This document shows, in pieces, positions 34,639 to 43,537 of a DNA stretch of 64,000 bases. The notes under the pieces were generated by a model. That model was given only the letters and a program-made list of their open reading frames with translations. It was not told the DNA's origin and made no database searches. The DNA comes from Bacteroidota bacterium (GTDB taxonomy: Bacteria > Bacteroidota > JABWAT01): positions 1 through 64,000 of the forward strand of contig JAFLBE010000011.1 of NCBI GenBank assembly GCA_017303995.1. The letters are read 5' to 3'. Positions within the stretch are counted from its first letter, which is position 1, and each line of letters opens with the position of its first letter. The position numbers and the translations under genes were made by a program.

Positions 34639-36753
34639 GTGGACACCCGACTTACAAAAACAACCCTTTGCGCTGTGTTCTTCCTATCGCTTTCTCTGAT
34701 TGTTTTCAACTTAATTCCTGTTGATCTGTTTGCACAGAAGCCTGATACGCTTTCCTTTGAAATGAAGGAAGATGTTCTTGTTACGGCAACCCGGTATGCC
34801 AGATCTGTTGAAACCACTTCGTTACCGGTTTCAATCATTAAGTCTGAGGATATCAAAAACGAAGGTTGCCTGACGCTGAAAGATATTCTTGAAACGGTGA
34901 ACGGCCTTGCCATTACTCAGGATCATGGAAGTGGTATTCAGATGGAAGGGCTAAGTCCGGAATACACATTAATTCTCATCGATGGACAGCCCGTCATTGG
35001 ACGAACTGCAGGAACTCTGGAGCTTTCCAGAATTTCAGCACTAAATATTGAACGGATCGAAATAGTAAGAGGACCCTCGTCCAGTCTTTACGGTTCAGAT
35101 GCACTTGCAGGAGTGATTAATATCCTCACCCGGTCACCTGAGAAAAATCAGCTATCATTTTCATCCCGGATAAGTTCAAACCAAAGTCAGTTGGTGCAGG
35201 GAGATGCCGGATTCAGTGCCGGGGAAGTGAATTCATCCCTGTCGGCAAGCTATCTGAATTCCGGAGGTTATGATCTTGATCCCTCAACCCGGGTTAAAAC
35301 CGTTGATCCATTCTCAAACTATACGCTCCATTTCAAATCGGTATTCCAGATTAATGATCGGGATAAGCTGATGGGTTCACTGCGAACTTTTTCAGAAAAA
35401 CAGAACCCATTTTTTGAAGTATCGGGGGATCCTGGAAATACAGATGTTTCGGGACAAGCCGTGACCACTGATTTCAGTGGAACTGCCGAATATTCAACCC
35501 AGTTTTTCGGAATGCTCAGGTCTACGCTGACTTACTATTATTCAACTTATCACACAAAAGAAAAACTGGTTTATCAGGGTACAGACAGTTTGTACGATGA
35601 ATCTGGATACAGGCAGGATCTGCATCGCCCGGAATGGTTTTCTTCACTGGTTTTGTCTCCTGAAAGTATTCTGAGTTTTGGTTTGGGATCCTCATTTGAA
35701 TCGGTTTCGGCAGACCGGTATGCTTCTGATAAAAAATACCGGAACGATTTCATTTTTGGTCAGGTGGATATGGCCGTTTTACCAGATTTGCAGGTCATTG
35801 GCGGACTCCGGTTTGACCACCCTTCCGTGTATGAATCCCAACTGAGTCCGAAATTAAGTTTCAGTTACCTTATCAACCCCATTTTTTCACTAAATGGATC
35901 TGCCGGAACAGGATTCAAAGCACCAGATTTCAGACAGCTTTACCTGACGTTCACCAATCCCGTTGCAGGTTACTCCGTTTTTGGTACCCACGAACTTGTG
36001 GGTGGGATCCGTCACCTTACAGCAAGTAATCAGATTGCAGCACTTTATTCTGATCCTGTCACCTTTTCAGACATCAAACCAGAGAAATCAATCGCCTTTA
36101 ATCTGGGTTTTAGTGTAAAAAAACAGGGAATCGCATCTGTAAATCTGAATTTTTTCAGAAATAATGTTTCAAATCTCATTGAAACCCTTCCGGTTGCAAT
36201 GAAAACAAACGGGGCAATGGTTTTCAGCTATACCAACCTCTCAGAAATTTATACCCAGGGGGCTAATCTGGAATCTACAATAAATCTTCCGGCGGGATTT
36301 GTTTTTTCTGCCGGATATCAGTTTCTGATGACTGCGGATAAATCAGTAAAACGACTTCTCACAGACGGAAAAGTATTTAAACGGGATCCGGTCACTCTGA
36401 TAACCAAAAAAGTAAACCCAGACGACTATGGCGGTTTGTTCAGCCGGTCAAAACATGCCGGACAGGCAAAGCTGACCTGGAAAGAACCTGAAGGAAACTG
36501 GAATGCCCACATTCAGATGACTGCCAGGGGCAGGTATGGGTTTGCTGACAAAAACGGAAACACTATTCTTGACGATGACAGTGAATACGTTCCGGGCTAT
36601 TTCCTTTTCAACGTGGCTGCAGGGAAGGATCTTTTTAACGGATTTCATCTTCAGGCCGGCTGTGACAACCTGACCGATTTTACAAATCCCGGACAAATTT
36701 CAGGAATTCAGGGCAGATATGTCTGGGTCAGTCTTGACTGGCAGATATTTTAA
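34639..36753 (+). CDS. TonB-dependent outer-membrane receptor (HmuR/haem or corrinoid type)
   Basis: A 704-residue receptor. The GTG at 34639 starts a good signal peptide (TTLCAVFFLSLSLIVFN...LFAQ) and has AAGG upstream; a TTG 11 codons earlier is less likely. Next comes a TonB-box-like EDVLVTATR, a plug domain (about 60-170) with ERIEIVRGPSSSLYGSDALAGVINI, then a 22-strand-type barrel ending WQIF. The downstream HmuY-like lipoprotein points to haem as substrate, although the plug also resembles BtuB. No B12 riboswitch is seen upstream. Confidence 0.85.
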   Translation: MDTRLTKTTLCAVFFLSLSLIVFNLIPVDLFAQKPDTLSFEMKEDVLVTATRYARSVETTSLPVSIIKSEDIKNEGCLTLKDILETVNGLAITQDHGSGIQMEGLSPEYTLILIDGQPVIGRTAGTLELSRISALNIERIEIVRGPSSSLYGSDALAGVINILTRSPEKNQLSFSSRISSNQSQLVQGDAGFSAGEVNSSLSASYLNSGGYDLDPSTRVKTVDPFSNYTLHFKSVFQINDRDKLMGSLRTFSEKQNPFFEVSGDPGNTDVSGQAVTTDFSGTAEYSTQFFGMLRSTLTYYYSTYHTKEKLVYQGTDSLYDESGYRQDLHRPEWFSSLVLSPESILSFGLGSSFESVSADRYASDKKYRNDFIFGQVDMAVLPDLQVIGGLRFDHPSVYESQLSPKLSFSYLINPIFSLNGSAGTGFKAPDFRQLYLTFTNPVAGYSVFGTHELVGGIRHLTASNQIAALYSDPVTFSDIKPEKSIAFNLGFSVKKQGIASVNLNFFRNNVSNLIETLPVAMKTNGAMVFSYTNLSEIYTQGANLESTINLPAGFVFSAGYQFLMTADKSVKRLLTDGKVFKRDPVTLITKKVNPDDYGGLFSRSKHAGQAKLTWKEPEGNWNAHIQMTARGRYGFADKNGNTILDDDSEYVPGYFLFNVAAGKDLFNGFHLQAGCDNLTDFTNPGQISGIQGRYVWVSLDWQIF

Positions 36754-36772
36754 CAAAAAACAAAGGAAAAAC

Positions 36773-37381
36773 ATGAAAAACAAACCGATCAGTCTTCTCA
36801 TTTTGCTTGCCGGAGTTTCTTTGACAGGACTTTCAGCCTGTGAAGATGACGCCACCTCAAGTGATGACAACGCACAAGCCGGTGCAGTGGTAAAAACCGT
36901 TAGTAATCTTGATGCAGACACAGCTTTAACTGGGAAATTCACCTTTTTCAGTTTTAAAACTGGTGAAAAAATTCCCAATTCTGACAGTGCCACCACGAAG
37001 TGGGATGTAGGGTTCAGGGGAACGACAATCATTCTTAATGGCGGAACCAGCGGACCCGGTCTGACAAAGGTGAAAATACTTTCCTCTCTGTTTGAAGACG
37101 TTACCCAGGCACCTGACTCGGGTTATGTGGCCGACCAGATGCCGGCAACTTATGCCATCCCCATCGGATCAGGTAAAGGGTGGTACACTTATGATTCTGG
37201 AATCAATCTGATTTCACCCATTGCAGGAAAGGTGTTTGTCGTAAAAACAAGCGAAGACCGGTACGCCAAATTTGAAATTCTGAGTTATTACAAGGATAAA
37301 GTGATTACTGAGCAACGAAAAAGCCGATATTATTTCTTGCGATATGTTTATCAGCCCGAAAATACTAAAATTTTTAATTGA
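36773..37381 (+). CDS. HmuY-family haem-binding lipoprotein
   Basis: A 202-residue lipoprotein with lipobox TGLSAC (Cys23). Residues 75-200 carry the HmuY pattern: KWDVGFRGTTIILNGGTSG, a central VFVVKTSEDRYAKFEI, and the end RYYFLRYVYQ. HmuY proteins take haem from host or environmental proteins and hand it to HmuR. This one contains no histidine at all and, after the signal peptide, only one Met (M123), so the His-His ligation of P. gingivalis HmuY is impossible. AAGGA lies 7 nt before the ATG. It sits 19 nt after the receptor gene. Confidence 0.8.
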   Translation: MKNKPISLLILLAGVSLTGLSACEDDATSSDDNAQAGAVVKTVSNLDADTALTGKFTFFSFKTGEKIPNSDSATTKWDVGFRGTTIILNGGTSGPGLTKVKILSSLFEDVTQAPDSGYVADQMPATYAIPIGSGKGWYTYDSGINLISPIAGKVFVVKTSEDRYAKFEILSYYKDKVITEQRKSRYYFLRYVYQPENTKIFN

Positions 37382-37395
37382 GGATATAAAGCTTT

Positions 37396-38307
37396 ATGGA
37401 AAAACTATTTCTATTCATCCTGTCTGGTGCCATTGCTTTTTCCTTTTCAGGCTGCAAACATAAGGGGGCATCAACCCATTCTTCATCCGGTAAAAAAATC
37501 GGACTGCTTTTAGTTAACCACGGATCACGGTCTGAAACCTGGAGAAATGCCCTTCTTGATCTGGAAAAACAAGTCACGGATTCCGTGTTGAAAGACGGAA
37601 AAATAACCGGAATTAAAACGGCCTTTATGGAATATACTGAACCTTCAATTGCGACAAGGCTGAAAGAATTTGATCAGGAAGGGTTTACTGATGTTGTCCT
37701 GGTTCCTGTTTTTCTAACGGTGAGTCCGCATACTTTTGATGATATACCAACTATTATCGGGCAGAAGGAAGACCCGCAATCCAAAGAAATGCTCAAACTT
37801 GAGAAAATTGAACGGTATACCCCAAAAGCAAGCATCCATATTACACCTATGCTCGATTTTACAAAAATCGTCAAGACTAACGTTCTCCGGAGGGTGAAAT
37901 ATCTGTCAGTTAATCCTGCTGAAGAGGGACTGGTTCTGATTGGTTACGGTGATGAAACCTACCACAAAGACTGGTTAAACCTGTTTGATGAAATCGGTAC
38001 TTACGTTAATGCAGAAAAAGGACTTGGTGCATTAAGTTCCGGTTGGTGCGGACATGTTGCAGGTTACAATTCAGACTCAACAACGGTGGCGATTGAACGG
38101 ATCTTACGGTTCAAGAAAAGAGCAGTTGTAGTGCCCGTTCTGGTGGCTCATGATGAAATGTTTCAGGTGAAAATCATTGGAGACGGTATCAATAAAATCA
38201 AAGATTCAAAAACGAGAGTCTTGTACAAACCCGATGCCATCCTTCCAGATTCGGAAGTCAGACAATGGGTTATTGACATTACCCGGCAATTTGCAGGAAA
38301 AATTTAA
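37396..38307 (+). CDS. CbiX/CbiK-like class II chelatase anchored as a lipoprotein
   Basis: A 303-residue protein in which the usual cytoplasmic tetrapyrrole metal-chelatase fold follows a lipoprotein signal with lipobox FSGC (Cys20). The N-terminal half has LLLVNHGSR (H42) and [16 protein letters not shown] (H112); the second half has [10 protein letters not shown] (H190), [10 protein letters not shown] (H220) and [11 protein letters not shown] (H252). These match positions where CbiK/CbiX hold Co or Fe. Known periplasmic CbiK of Desulfovibrio vulgaris binds haem, so a role in inserting or removing iron outside the cytoplasm is reasonable. It is 14 nt behind the HmuY-like gene. Confidence 0.8.
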   Translation: MEKLFLFILSGAIAFSFSGCKHKGASTHSSSGKKIGLLLVNHGSRSETWRNALLDLEKQVTDSVLKDGKITGIKTAFMEYTEPSIATRLKEFDQEGFTDVVLVPVFLTVSPHTFDDIPTIIGQKEDPQSKEMLKLEKIERYTPKASIHITPMLDFTKIVKTNVLRRVKYLSVNPAEEGLVLIGYGDETYHKDWLNLFDEIGTYVNAEKGLGALSSGWCGHVAGYNSDSTTVAIERILRFKKRAVVVPVLVAHDEMFQVKIIGDGINKIKDSKTRVLYKPDAILPDSEVRQWVIDITRQFAGKI

Positions 38308-38314
38308 AACAGAG

Positions 38315-38902
38315 ATGAGCATGGCTAGTCAATTTTTTCGTTCGCCTGCGTTCAGAAGAACCAATCACGCTTTGCACCGGGATATCGGCTATTTTGTTTC
38401 AGCTTTGATTCTAGTGTACTCAATTTCAGGGTTGGCACTGAATCACGTCGACGACTGGAATCCCGATTTTATTTTGAAAAAGACAGAAGTTCATCTTGAT
38501 AAAAAGTATGAAAAAGATAAAATCGGTCCAGCTGAAGTTCTGGAAATCAGTCAGAAGGTGGGAGAAACCAAGTTTAAGGTTTTTGATTTTCCCGTTACCG
38601 GTCAGATGAAAATTTACTATGATCAAGCAACTCTGCATCTCCATCTTGAAGAAATGACGGGAGTTTATGAGCAGATTTCACGGCGACCTCTGTTTTATGA
38701 GGTGAATGTTCTGCATAGGAATTCTCTGAAGGGCTGGAAGTGGGTTTCTGATATTCTGTCCATTCTTCTGATTGTCACCACTTTTACGGGTTTGTTGATT
38801 CTCAGAGGAAAATACGGATTTGCTGGAAGGGGAAAATGGCTGGTTTTAGCCGGGTTTCTAGTTCCGGCGGCCGGGGTGATGGCCTATAACTGGATTGGGT
38901 AA
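38315..38902 (+). CDS. PepSY-associated transmembrane protein
   Basis: A 195-residue inner-membrane protein. The longer frame reaches back into the chelatase gene, but ATG at 38315 or 38321 (MASQFF) fits best. Three to four hydrophobic segments (about 25-45, 145-165, 173-190) surround a periplasmic PepSY-like domain with VFDFPVTGQMKIYYDQ. The conserved RRTNHALHRDIGYF and ALNHVDDWNP, and the end RGKYGFAGRGKWLVLAG, are typical of PepSY_TM proteins found with siderophore and haem uptake. It may reduce iron or assist haem passage. Confidence 0.75.
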   Translation: MSMASQFFRSPAFRRTNHALHRDIGYFVSALILVYSISGLALNHVDDWNPDFILKKTEVHLDKKYEKDKIGPAEVLEISQKVGETKFKVFDFPVTGQMKIYYDQATLHLHLEEMTGVYEQISRRPLFYEVNVLHRNSLKGWKWVSDILSILLIVTTFTGLLILRGKYGFAGRGKWLVLAGFLVPAAGVMAYNWIG

Positions 38903-38912
38903 AGAAACAGAA

Positions 38913-38957
38913 ACGGGTTTGAATTTTCAGGATAAATGTCCCGGAATTCAAACCCGT
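38913..38957. terminator. Convergent hairpin between PepSY-TM and EamA genes
   Basis: A perfect 13-bp stem ACGGGTTTGAATT / AATTCAAACCCGT with a 19-nt loop occupies the 57-bp gap between convergent genes. The T-run is poor on both strands, so termination may be imperfect. Confidence 0.65.
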
Positions 38958-38959
38958 CT

Positions 38960-39859
38960 TCATTCCTTAAATTTCGTAATGATGATAACCGAAAGCACAA
39001 TAATTCCGCCACCGATCAGCATATTTAAAGTTAAGGGTTCCCCTAAAATGAAATAACCCAACAAAACCGCCACAATCGGATTGACATAGGCATAGGTTGA
39101 GACTTTTGCCGGTGTGCTCCATTTCAGCAAAAATACAAAAGCAGAAAAACCGATCACCGATCCGAAAATAACCAGATAAGCCCATGACAGCCAGCCTTCC
39201 GGAGTAACAGAAGCCAATGAAGCTGAAGCATATTCACCGGAAATCACTGAAAAACTCATCAGGAAAAATCCGCCGAACAACATTTGCATCGCTGAATTCA
39301 AATTCTGATTTGCCGGAAGGGGATTGTGTCTGGAATAAATCGAACCGGCTGCCCAGGAAGCTGTGGCAAAGATCAGAGCTGCGATTCCGGCAAGATTCAG
39401 ATGTTCATAATCCGCCAGTTTTTCGGGTCCGACCAGGAAAATGATACCCAGAAATCCAAGAAAAATGCCACCCATCACCGGTGGATGCAATTTCTTTTTA
39501 GCCGGACCGATCCGGTCAATTAAAACCATAAATAATGGAGTCGAGGTGATAATCAAAGCAGCAAAACCGGAATCCACTTTTTGCTCAGCCCAGCAAACTG
39601 CACCATTACCGCCAAGGAGCAGGAGAAGTCCGATCACAAGTGTTGATCTGACTTGTGGCCATGTTGGCAATTGAGCGCCCTGATACCAGGCCCATCCGCC
39701 AAGAATCAAAAAAGCAGTAATAAACCGGGTGCCCGCCATGAAAAACGGAGGAAAACTGGTGACGGCAACTTTAATTGCCAGATAAGTGGATCCCCAGATC
39801 AGATAGATGGCCAGAAAAGCCAGAATGATCTTCGTTCGGGATGGATGGGTTTCGGTCAA
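38960..39859 (-). CDS. EamA-family (DMT) exporter
   Basis: A 299-residue protein with ten predicted helices forming two EamA repeats (about 12-143 and 155-294). The opening LAIYLIWGSTYLAIKVAVTSFPPFFMAGTRF matches the YedA-type amino-acid/metabolite exporters. The start codon is TTG with AAGG some 10 nt upstream. Substrate unknown. Confidence 0.88.
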   Translation of the reverse strand: MTETHPSRTKIILAFLAIYLIWGSTYLAIKVAVTSFPPFFMAGTRFITAFLILGGWAWYQGAQLPTWPQVRSTLVIGLLLLLGGNGAVCWAEQKVDSGFAALIITSTPLFMVLIDRIGPAKKKLHPPVMGGIFLGFLGIIFLVGPEKLADYEHLNLAGIAALIFATASWAAGSIYSRHNPLPANQNLNSAMQMLFGGFFLMSFSVISGEYASASLASVTPEGWLSWAYLVIFGSVIGFSAFVFLLKWSTPAKVSTYAYVNPIVAVLLGYFILGEPLTLNMLIGGGIIVLSVIIITKFKE

Positions 39860-39988
39860 AATGTTAACCTTTTTTGTTGTGGATTAGCCGTAATAACGGC
39901 GGGATGAATCGCCATGTCGCAATTTAAAGTCAAAGTTCGAAAAAGGGGTTTTTACAGGTATTTATGTATTTCATTCAACCTTTAACAC

Positions 39989-40600
39989 TTAAAATTTAAC
40001 CTTTGAAATTTGTTTGTCCTGAAGTTTTGAGAAAATCAGTTGCCCGAGAATTGCACCGACGGTTGCCAGGAACATATCCCATTGGGTATCCCACTGGTCC
40101 CCCTGAGTTCCGAGAAATTCTTCAGCACCCTGACCCAGAATCACCGCCGTCCACCATTCGATAAACTCATACACAACACTGATGCTCATACAAATGGCAA
40201 CTACAATGATAAAAAGCCAGGCGCCGGGTTTCAGGACTTTGTTTCTTAACAGGATTTCCCGTGCAATCAAAGCCGGAATAAATCCCTGAGCCAAATGTCC
40301 GATACGGTCATACGGATTCCGGGACAGATCAAACCAATCCTGCATCCAGAAACCAAGCGGAACCCGGGCATAAGTATAATGTCCGCCCGTCATTAAAATG
40401 ACAGCATGAATGAAGATCAGGAGATAAAGCAAATTGGTCAGCCGGAAGTTATCGTAAGTTGCCCACAAAACCGGGAGTGCAATCAGGATCGGGAAAATCT
40501 CAAGAAACCACGTGAGCAGATCAAAGGGCTGAATGGCGGTTACACCCAATAAAGCCAGTAACGCCGTTGAGTAATAGTAAAAATGTTCTTTTGTTGTCAT
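39989..40600 (-). CDS. DUF2238 (YjdF-like) membrane protein
   Basis: A 203-residue protein with about six hydrophobic segments. Conserved parts are GGHYTYARVPLGFW, NPYDRIGHLAQGFIPALIAREIL and SVVYEFIEWWTAVILGQGAEEFLGTQGDQWDTQWDM, the signature of DUF2238. The acidic and His residues in these loops suggest a membrane enzyme, but no activity is known. A REP-like palindrome lies 23 bp upstream of its start. Confidence 0.82.
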   Translation of the reverse strand: MTTKEHFYYYSTALLALLGVTAIQPFDLLTWFLEIFPILIALPVLWATYDNFRLTNLLYLLIFIHAVILMTGGHYTYARVPLGFWMQDWFDLSRNPYDRIGHLAQGFIPALIAREILLRNKVLKPGAWLFIIVVAICMSISVVYEFIEWWTAVILGQGAEEFLGTQGDQWDTQWDMFLATVGAILGQLIFSKLQDKQISKVKF

Positions 40601-40622
40601 TTAAATGTGTAATTTGAATTTC

Positions 40623-40648
40623 GTAGAGACGGGATTTATCCCGTCTCC
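40623..40648. repeat. REP-like palindrome, variant of the RAYT-linked family
   Basis: GTAGAGACGGGAT and ATCCCGTCTC form a 10-bp stem with a 2-nt loop. It differs from the GTAGAGACGCGATT copies near the transposase in the inner stem, with compensating changes on both sides, which indicates that the hairpin itself is conserved. Confidence 0.75.
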
Positions 40649-40775
40649 GGCATTTTGCCGTAACCTGTAACTCACCGAAAGTGTTCGGGGCAAGCAGTAA
40701 TTTGTGATAAGTGATCAACCCAATTTCCGAATTAACGAGACAACATCCAAAGAAGGATTATTTTTTTCACTGATC

Positions 40776-40824
40776 TTGACAAAATCTAACAAAGTTACGA
40801 ATATTGACTAAACGATCGGTCAAT
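40776..40824 (+). promoter_or_regulatory. Promoter and TetR operator before the LolA/ABC operon regulator
   Basis: TTGACA (40776-40781) and AATATT (40800-40805) are 18 bp apart. An inverted repeat TTGAC-N10-GTCAA centred on CGATCG covers 40804-40823. It lies 7 bp before the ATG, so the encoded TetR would repress its own transcript. Confidence 0.65.
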
Positions 40825-40830
40825 CATAAA

Positions 40831-41421
40831 ATGTCACCCAGAACAAAAAAACAATTCGAAGAGATCAGGTCACAGAGCCAGACTCATATCATCAATAGGG
40901 CGTTGAGCTTATTTGCCTCGAAGGGATTTGCTTCAACTTCAGTTGCTGATATTGCCCGTGAGGCCGGTGTTTCAAAAGGATTGATGTATAATTATTTTCC
41001 ATCCAAAGAAAAGCTGCTTCTTGCCATTATCGGACAGGCGTTGGCTGAACTTGGACAAACCATGGAAAAGGCTGTTGAAATTGAAGATCCGGCAAAACGT
41101 CTTGAAGCTTTGGTACGGTCAACTTTCGGTGCAGCAAAAAAAGATACTGAACGGTGGCGGTTGTTCCAGATATTATCATTGTACCCCGAAACCATCGAGG
41201 TTGGCGGACTTGAACTTCAGAATGGCCGGATGCAGATGATCGGGATTTACCAGTCAATTTTAACAGAACTCAACTTCCCGAAACCTGAACTCGAAGTCTG
41301 GATTTTAGGTGCTTTATTTGAAGGAATTCTGACTCATTTTTTTGAAGCACCTGAAGACTATCCGCTTGATGACGTTCTTGATGAGGTCATAAAAAGGTAT
41401 TGTAAACCGTATTCGGGGTAG
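40831..41421 (+). CDS. TetR-family transcriptional regulator
   Basis: A 196-residue repressor. ATG at 40831 is preferred; the frame runs back nine codons to a TTG, but that part is the operator. The HTH is at about 30-62 (STSVADIAREAGVSKGLMYNYFPSKE). It is co-oriented with the LolA-like/ABC genes and is their probable regulator. The gap to the next gene contains a CCCCTCC repeat, so its coupling to them is not certain. Confidence 0.9.
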   Translation: MSPRTKKQFEEIRSQSQTHIINRALSLFASKGFASTSVADIAREAGVSKGLMYNYFPSKEKLLLAIIGQALAELGQTMEKAVEIEDPAKRLEALVRSTFGAAKKDTERWRLFQILSLYPETIEVGGLELQNGRMQMIGIYQSILTELNFPKPELEVWILGALFEGILTHFFEAPEDYPLDDVLDEVIKRYCKPYSG

Positions 41422-41440
41422 ATAAACAGGACACAAACCA

Positions 41441-41524
41441 AACCACCCCGTCCAGATCCCGATTCTCGGGACTGGTCACCCCCCGAAAGCTTTCGGGGCA
41501 GGCTCTCCTTTGAGAAGGAGGGGA
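41441..41524. repeat. CCCCTCC-type intergenic repeat, copy 3 (one-ended)
   Basis: It begins AACCACCCCG and ends GAAGGAGGGGAG. The left CCCCTCC arm is missing. Internal hairpins are TCCCGATTCTCGGGA and CCCGAAAGCTTTCGGG. It separates the TetR gene from the LolA-like gene. Confidence 0.75.
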
Positions 41525-41563
41525 GTTCAATTGCATAATTTTAAATCAATCAAAAATTACCCT

Positions 41564-42307
41564 ATGAAAACAACACTTTCACTTTTCCTTTTGATTACGT
41601 TTCCCTTTCTATCCTCTGCACAAACTGTTACCGAAATTGTAAAAAAGGCAGATCAGGTTGTCCGTGGAAAAAGCAACCGGGCAGAAATGACCATGAAAAT
41701 TGTGAAACCCGACTGGACCCGGGAGTTTTCGATGAAAACCTGGGCGTTGGGTGAAGAGTATGCCCTGATTTACCTCACAGCACCGGTTAGAGATAAGGGA
41801 ACTGTTACTCTCAAACGGAAATCGGAAGTCTGGAATTACCTTCCGACCATCAATAAGGAAATTAAAATCCCGTCTTCTATGATGATGCAGTCCTGGATGG
41901 GATCTGACTTTACCAATGATGATTTGGTTAAAGAATCTTCGTTTGTTGAGGATTATGATCATGATATTTTAGGGGATTCGACAGTTGACGGACGGATTTG
42001 CTGGAAAATTTCATCAGTTCCGAAACCCGATGCAGCCGTGGTTTGGGGAAAAATCATTTCCTATATCAGTAAAGATGGTTACTTTCAGCTTCTCGCTGTT
42101 TTTTATGACGAAGACGGTTTAGCCGTACGGAAAATGAAAAACACACAAATCAAAAATGCCGGAAACCGTGTCATTCCAACCGTGATGGAAATTATTCCGC
42201 TGGATAAACCCGGAAACAGAACCATCATGACTTACCAATCTATTTTCTTTGATGAACCGGTTAAACCTGAGTTCTTCAGTCAGCAGAATATGAAAAAGGT
42301 GAAATAA
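41564..42307 (+). CDS. LolA-like outer-membrane lipoprotein-sorting protein
   Basis: A 247-residue exported protein. The ATG at 41564 begins a good signal peptide (TTLSLFLLITFPFLSSAQ); the frame extends 18 codons upstream into repeat DNA and is rejected. It belongs to the LolA/LolB-like lipid-binding fold group annotated as outer membrane lipoprotein-sorting proteins (ADQVVRGKSNRAEMTMKIVKPDW; SMMMQSWMGSDFTNDDLVKESS). The half-barrel holds acyl chains. The stop shares a base with the first permease start. Confidence 0.82.
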   Translation: MKTTLSLFLLITFPFLSSAQTVTEIVKKADQVVRGKSNRAEMTMKIVKPDWTREFSMKTWALGEEYALIYLTAPVRDKGTVTLKRKSEVWNYLPTINKEIKIPSSMMMQSWMGSDFTNDDLVKESSFVEDYDHDILGDSTVDGRICWKISSVPKPDAAVVWGKIISYISKDGYFQLLAVFYDEDGLAVRKMKNTQIKNAGNRVIPTVMEIIPLDKPGNRTIMTYQSIFFDEPVKPEFFSQQNMKKVK

Positions 42308-43536
42308 TGCCGGATTTTGGATTTTATCTCACCTTAGCCTGGCGGAATTGCTGGCGAAATAAAAAACGAACACTGATTGCCGTTTCTTCAATTTTGTTTG
42401 CTGTGGTGCTTTCGACTTTTACGACATCAGTTCAGGAAGGTCAGCATGCCCAAATGATTCAAGGGACGGTCAAACAGATTTCGGGTTACATCCAGGTTCA
42501 TAAAACCGGCTATTGGGAAAATAAATCCATCGATGATGCCATGGTAATATCTGAATCCGACCTGATTTCCATCCAAAACAGTCCTGAAGTAAAAACCCTT
42601 TTACCCAGGATTGAAACCGGTGTTCTGGTTTCTAAAGATACCCTTACCAAAGTTTCTCCGCTGATCGGTATTGACCCCGAAGCAGAAAATGACATGTCGG
42701 GTTTGGCTAAAAGAGTGATCGCCGGGAAATTTCTGACGGATTCATCTGAGGGGATGCTGATTGCTGAAGGTTTGGCAAAACGCCTCGGCGTGACTGTTGG
42801 CGATACGTTGATTTTATTCGGCTCGGGCTTTCATGGCTCGACGGTTGCTGCAGAAATCCCCATTGAGGGAATTGTAAAATACCCGCTCAAGCAACTGAAT
42901 CAGGCAATGATTCTTATGTCTCTCAACCGTGCAGAAACTTTACTGGATTGTGAAGGATATCTGACTTCCCTGGCAATCGATCTGGTTAAACCTGCAAGTA
43001 TGGATGAAGTAAAAACTCAGATTGATACGCTACTGAATTCCGGTTTTGAGGTGATGACCTGGAAGGATCTGATGCCTGAACTGGTACAGGCAATTGCTGC
43101 AGATGATGCCGGAAGTTATCTCATGACTTCCATTTTATATCTGGTAGTTGGGTTCGGAATTTTTGGAACCATCATGATGATGACGCAGGAACGCATCAGA
43201 GAATTTGGAATTCTGGTCGCTATCGGAATGAAAAAGGCGAAACTTTCAATTGTGGTTTTAACCGAAATTATTTTCATTTCGCTAACAGGAACGCTTGCAG
43301 GATTCCTGGTTTCTGTCCCGATTGTAGTCTGGATGTATCTCTTTCCGATTCCTGTTTCCGGGGATATGGGTGAGGCTATGCTGAATTATGGTATTGAACC
43401 ATTTCTTTTCGTTTCTCTGGCTCCATTTGTATTTTATTCACAGGCACTTATCATTTTGGTTTTCGGGATTCTGGCCGCCGGTTACCCGTTCAATGTCATC
43501 AGAAAGCTAAAACCTGTCGAAGCGATGAGGCGATAA
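42307..43536 (+). CDS. FtsX/LolC-type ABC transporter permease, first of pair
   Basis: A 409-residue MacB/LolC/LolE-type permease: one helix at about 20-42, a large periplasmic domain, then three helices near 275-300, 320-345 and 370-395. Like its neighbour it begins with LAWRN.WRNKKR. The coding start overlaps the LolA-like stop by 1 nt. Such permeases extract lipoproteins or export substrates mechanically and do not transport through a channel. Confidence 0.9.
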   Translation: MPDFGFYLTLAWRNCWRNKKRTLIAVSSILFAVVLSTFTTSVQEGQHAQMIQGTVKQISGYIQVHKTGYWENKSIDDAMVISESDLISIQNSPEVKTLLPRIETGVLVSKDTLTKVSPLIGIDPEAENDMSGLAKRVIAGKFLTDSSEGMLIAEGLAKRLGVTVGDTLILFGSGFHGSTVAAEIPIEGIVKYPLKQLNQAMILMSLNRAETLLDCEGYLTSLAIDLVKPASMDEVKTQIDTLLNSGFEVMTWKDLMPELVQAIAADDAGSYLMTSILYLVVGFGIFGTIMMMTQERIREFGILVAIGMKKAKLSIVVLTEIIFISLTGTLAGFLVSVPIVVWMYLFPIPVSGDMGEAMLNYGIEPFLFVSLAPFVFYSQALIILVFGILAAGYPFNVIRKLKPVEAMRR

Positions 43537-43537
43537 A

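Noticed and set aside
38177-38314. PepSY-TM protein start inside the chelatase gene
   Set aside because: It would overlap the chelatase by 131 bp and add 46 residues that do not fit the family; ATGs at 38315/38321 are better.
41510-41563. N-terminal extension of the LolA-like protein
   Set aside because: It comes from the end of a CCCCTCC repeat; the signal peptide starts at 41564.
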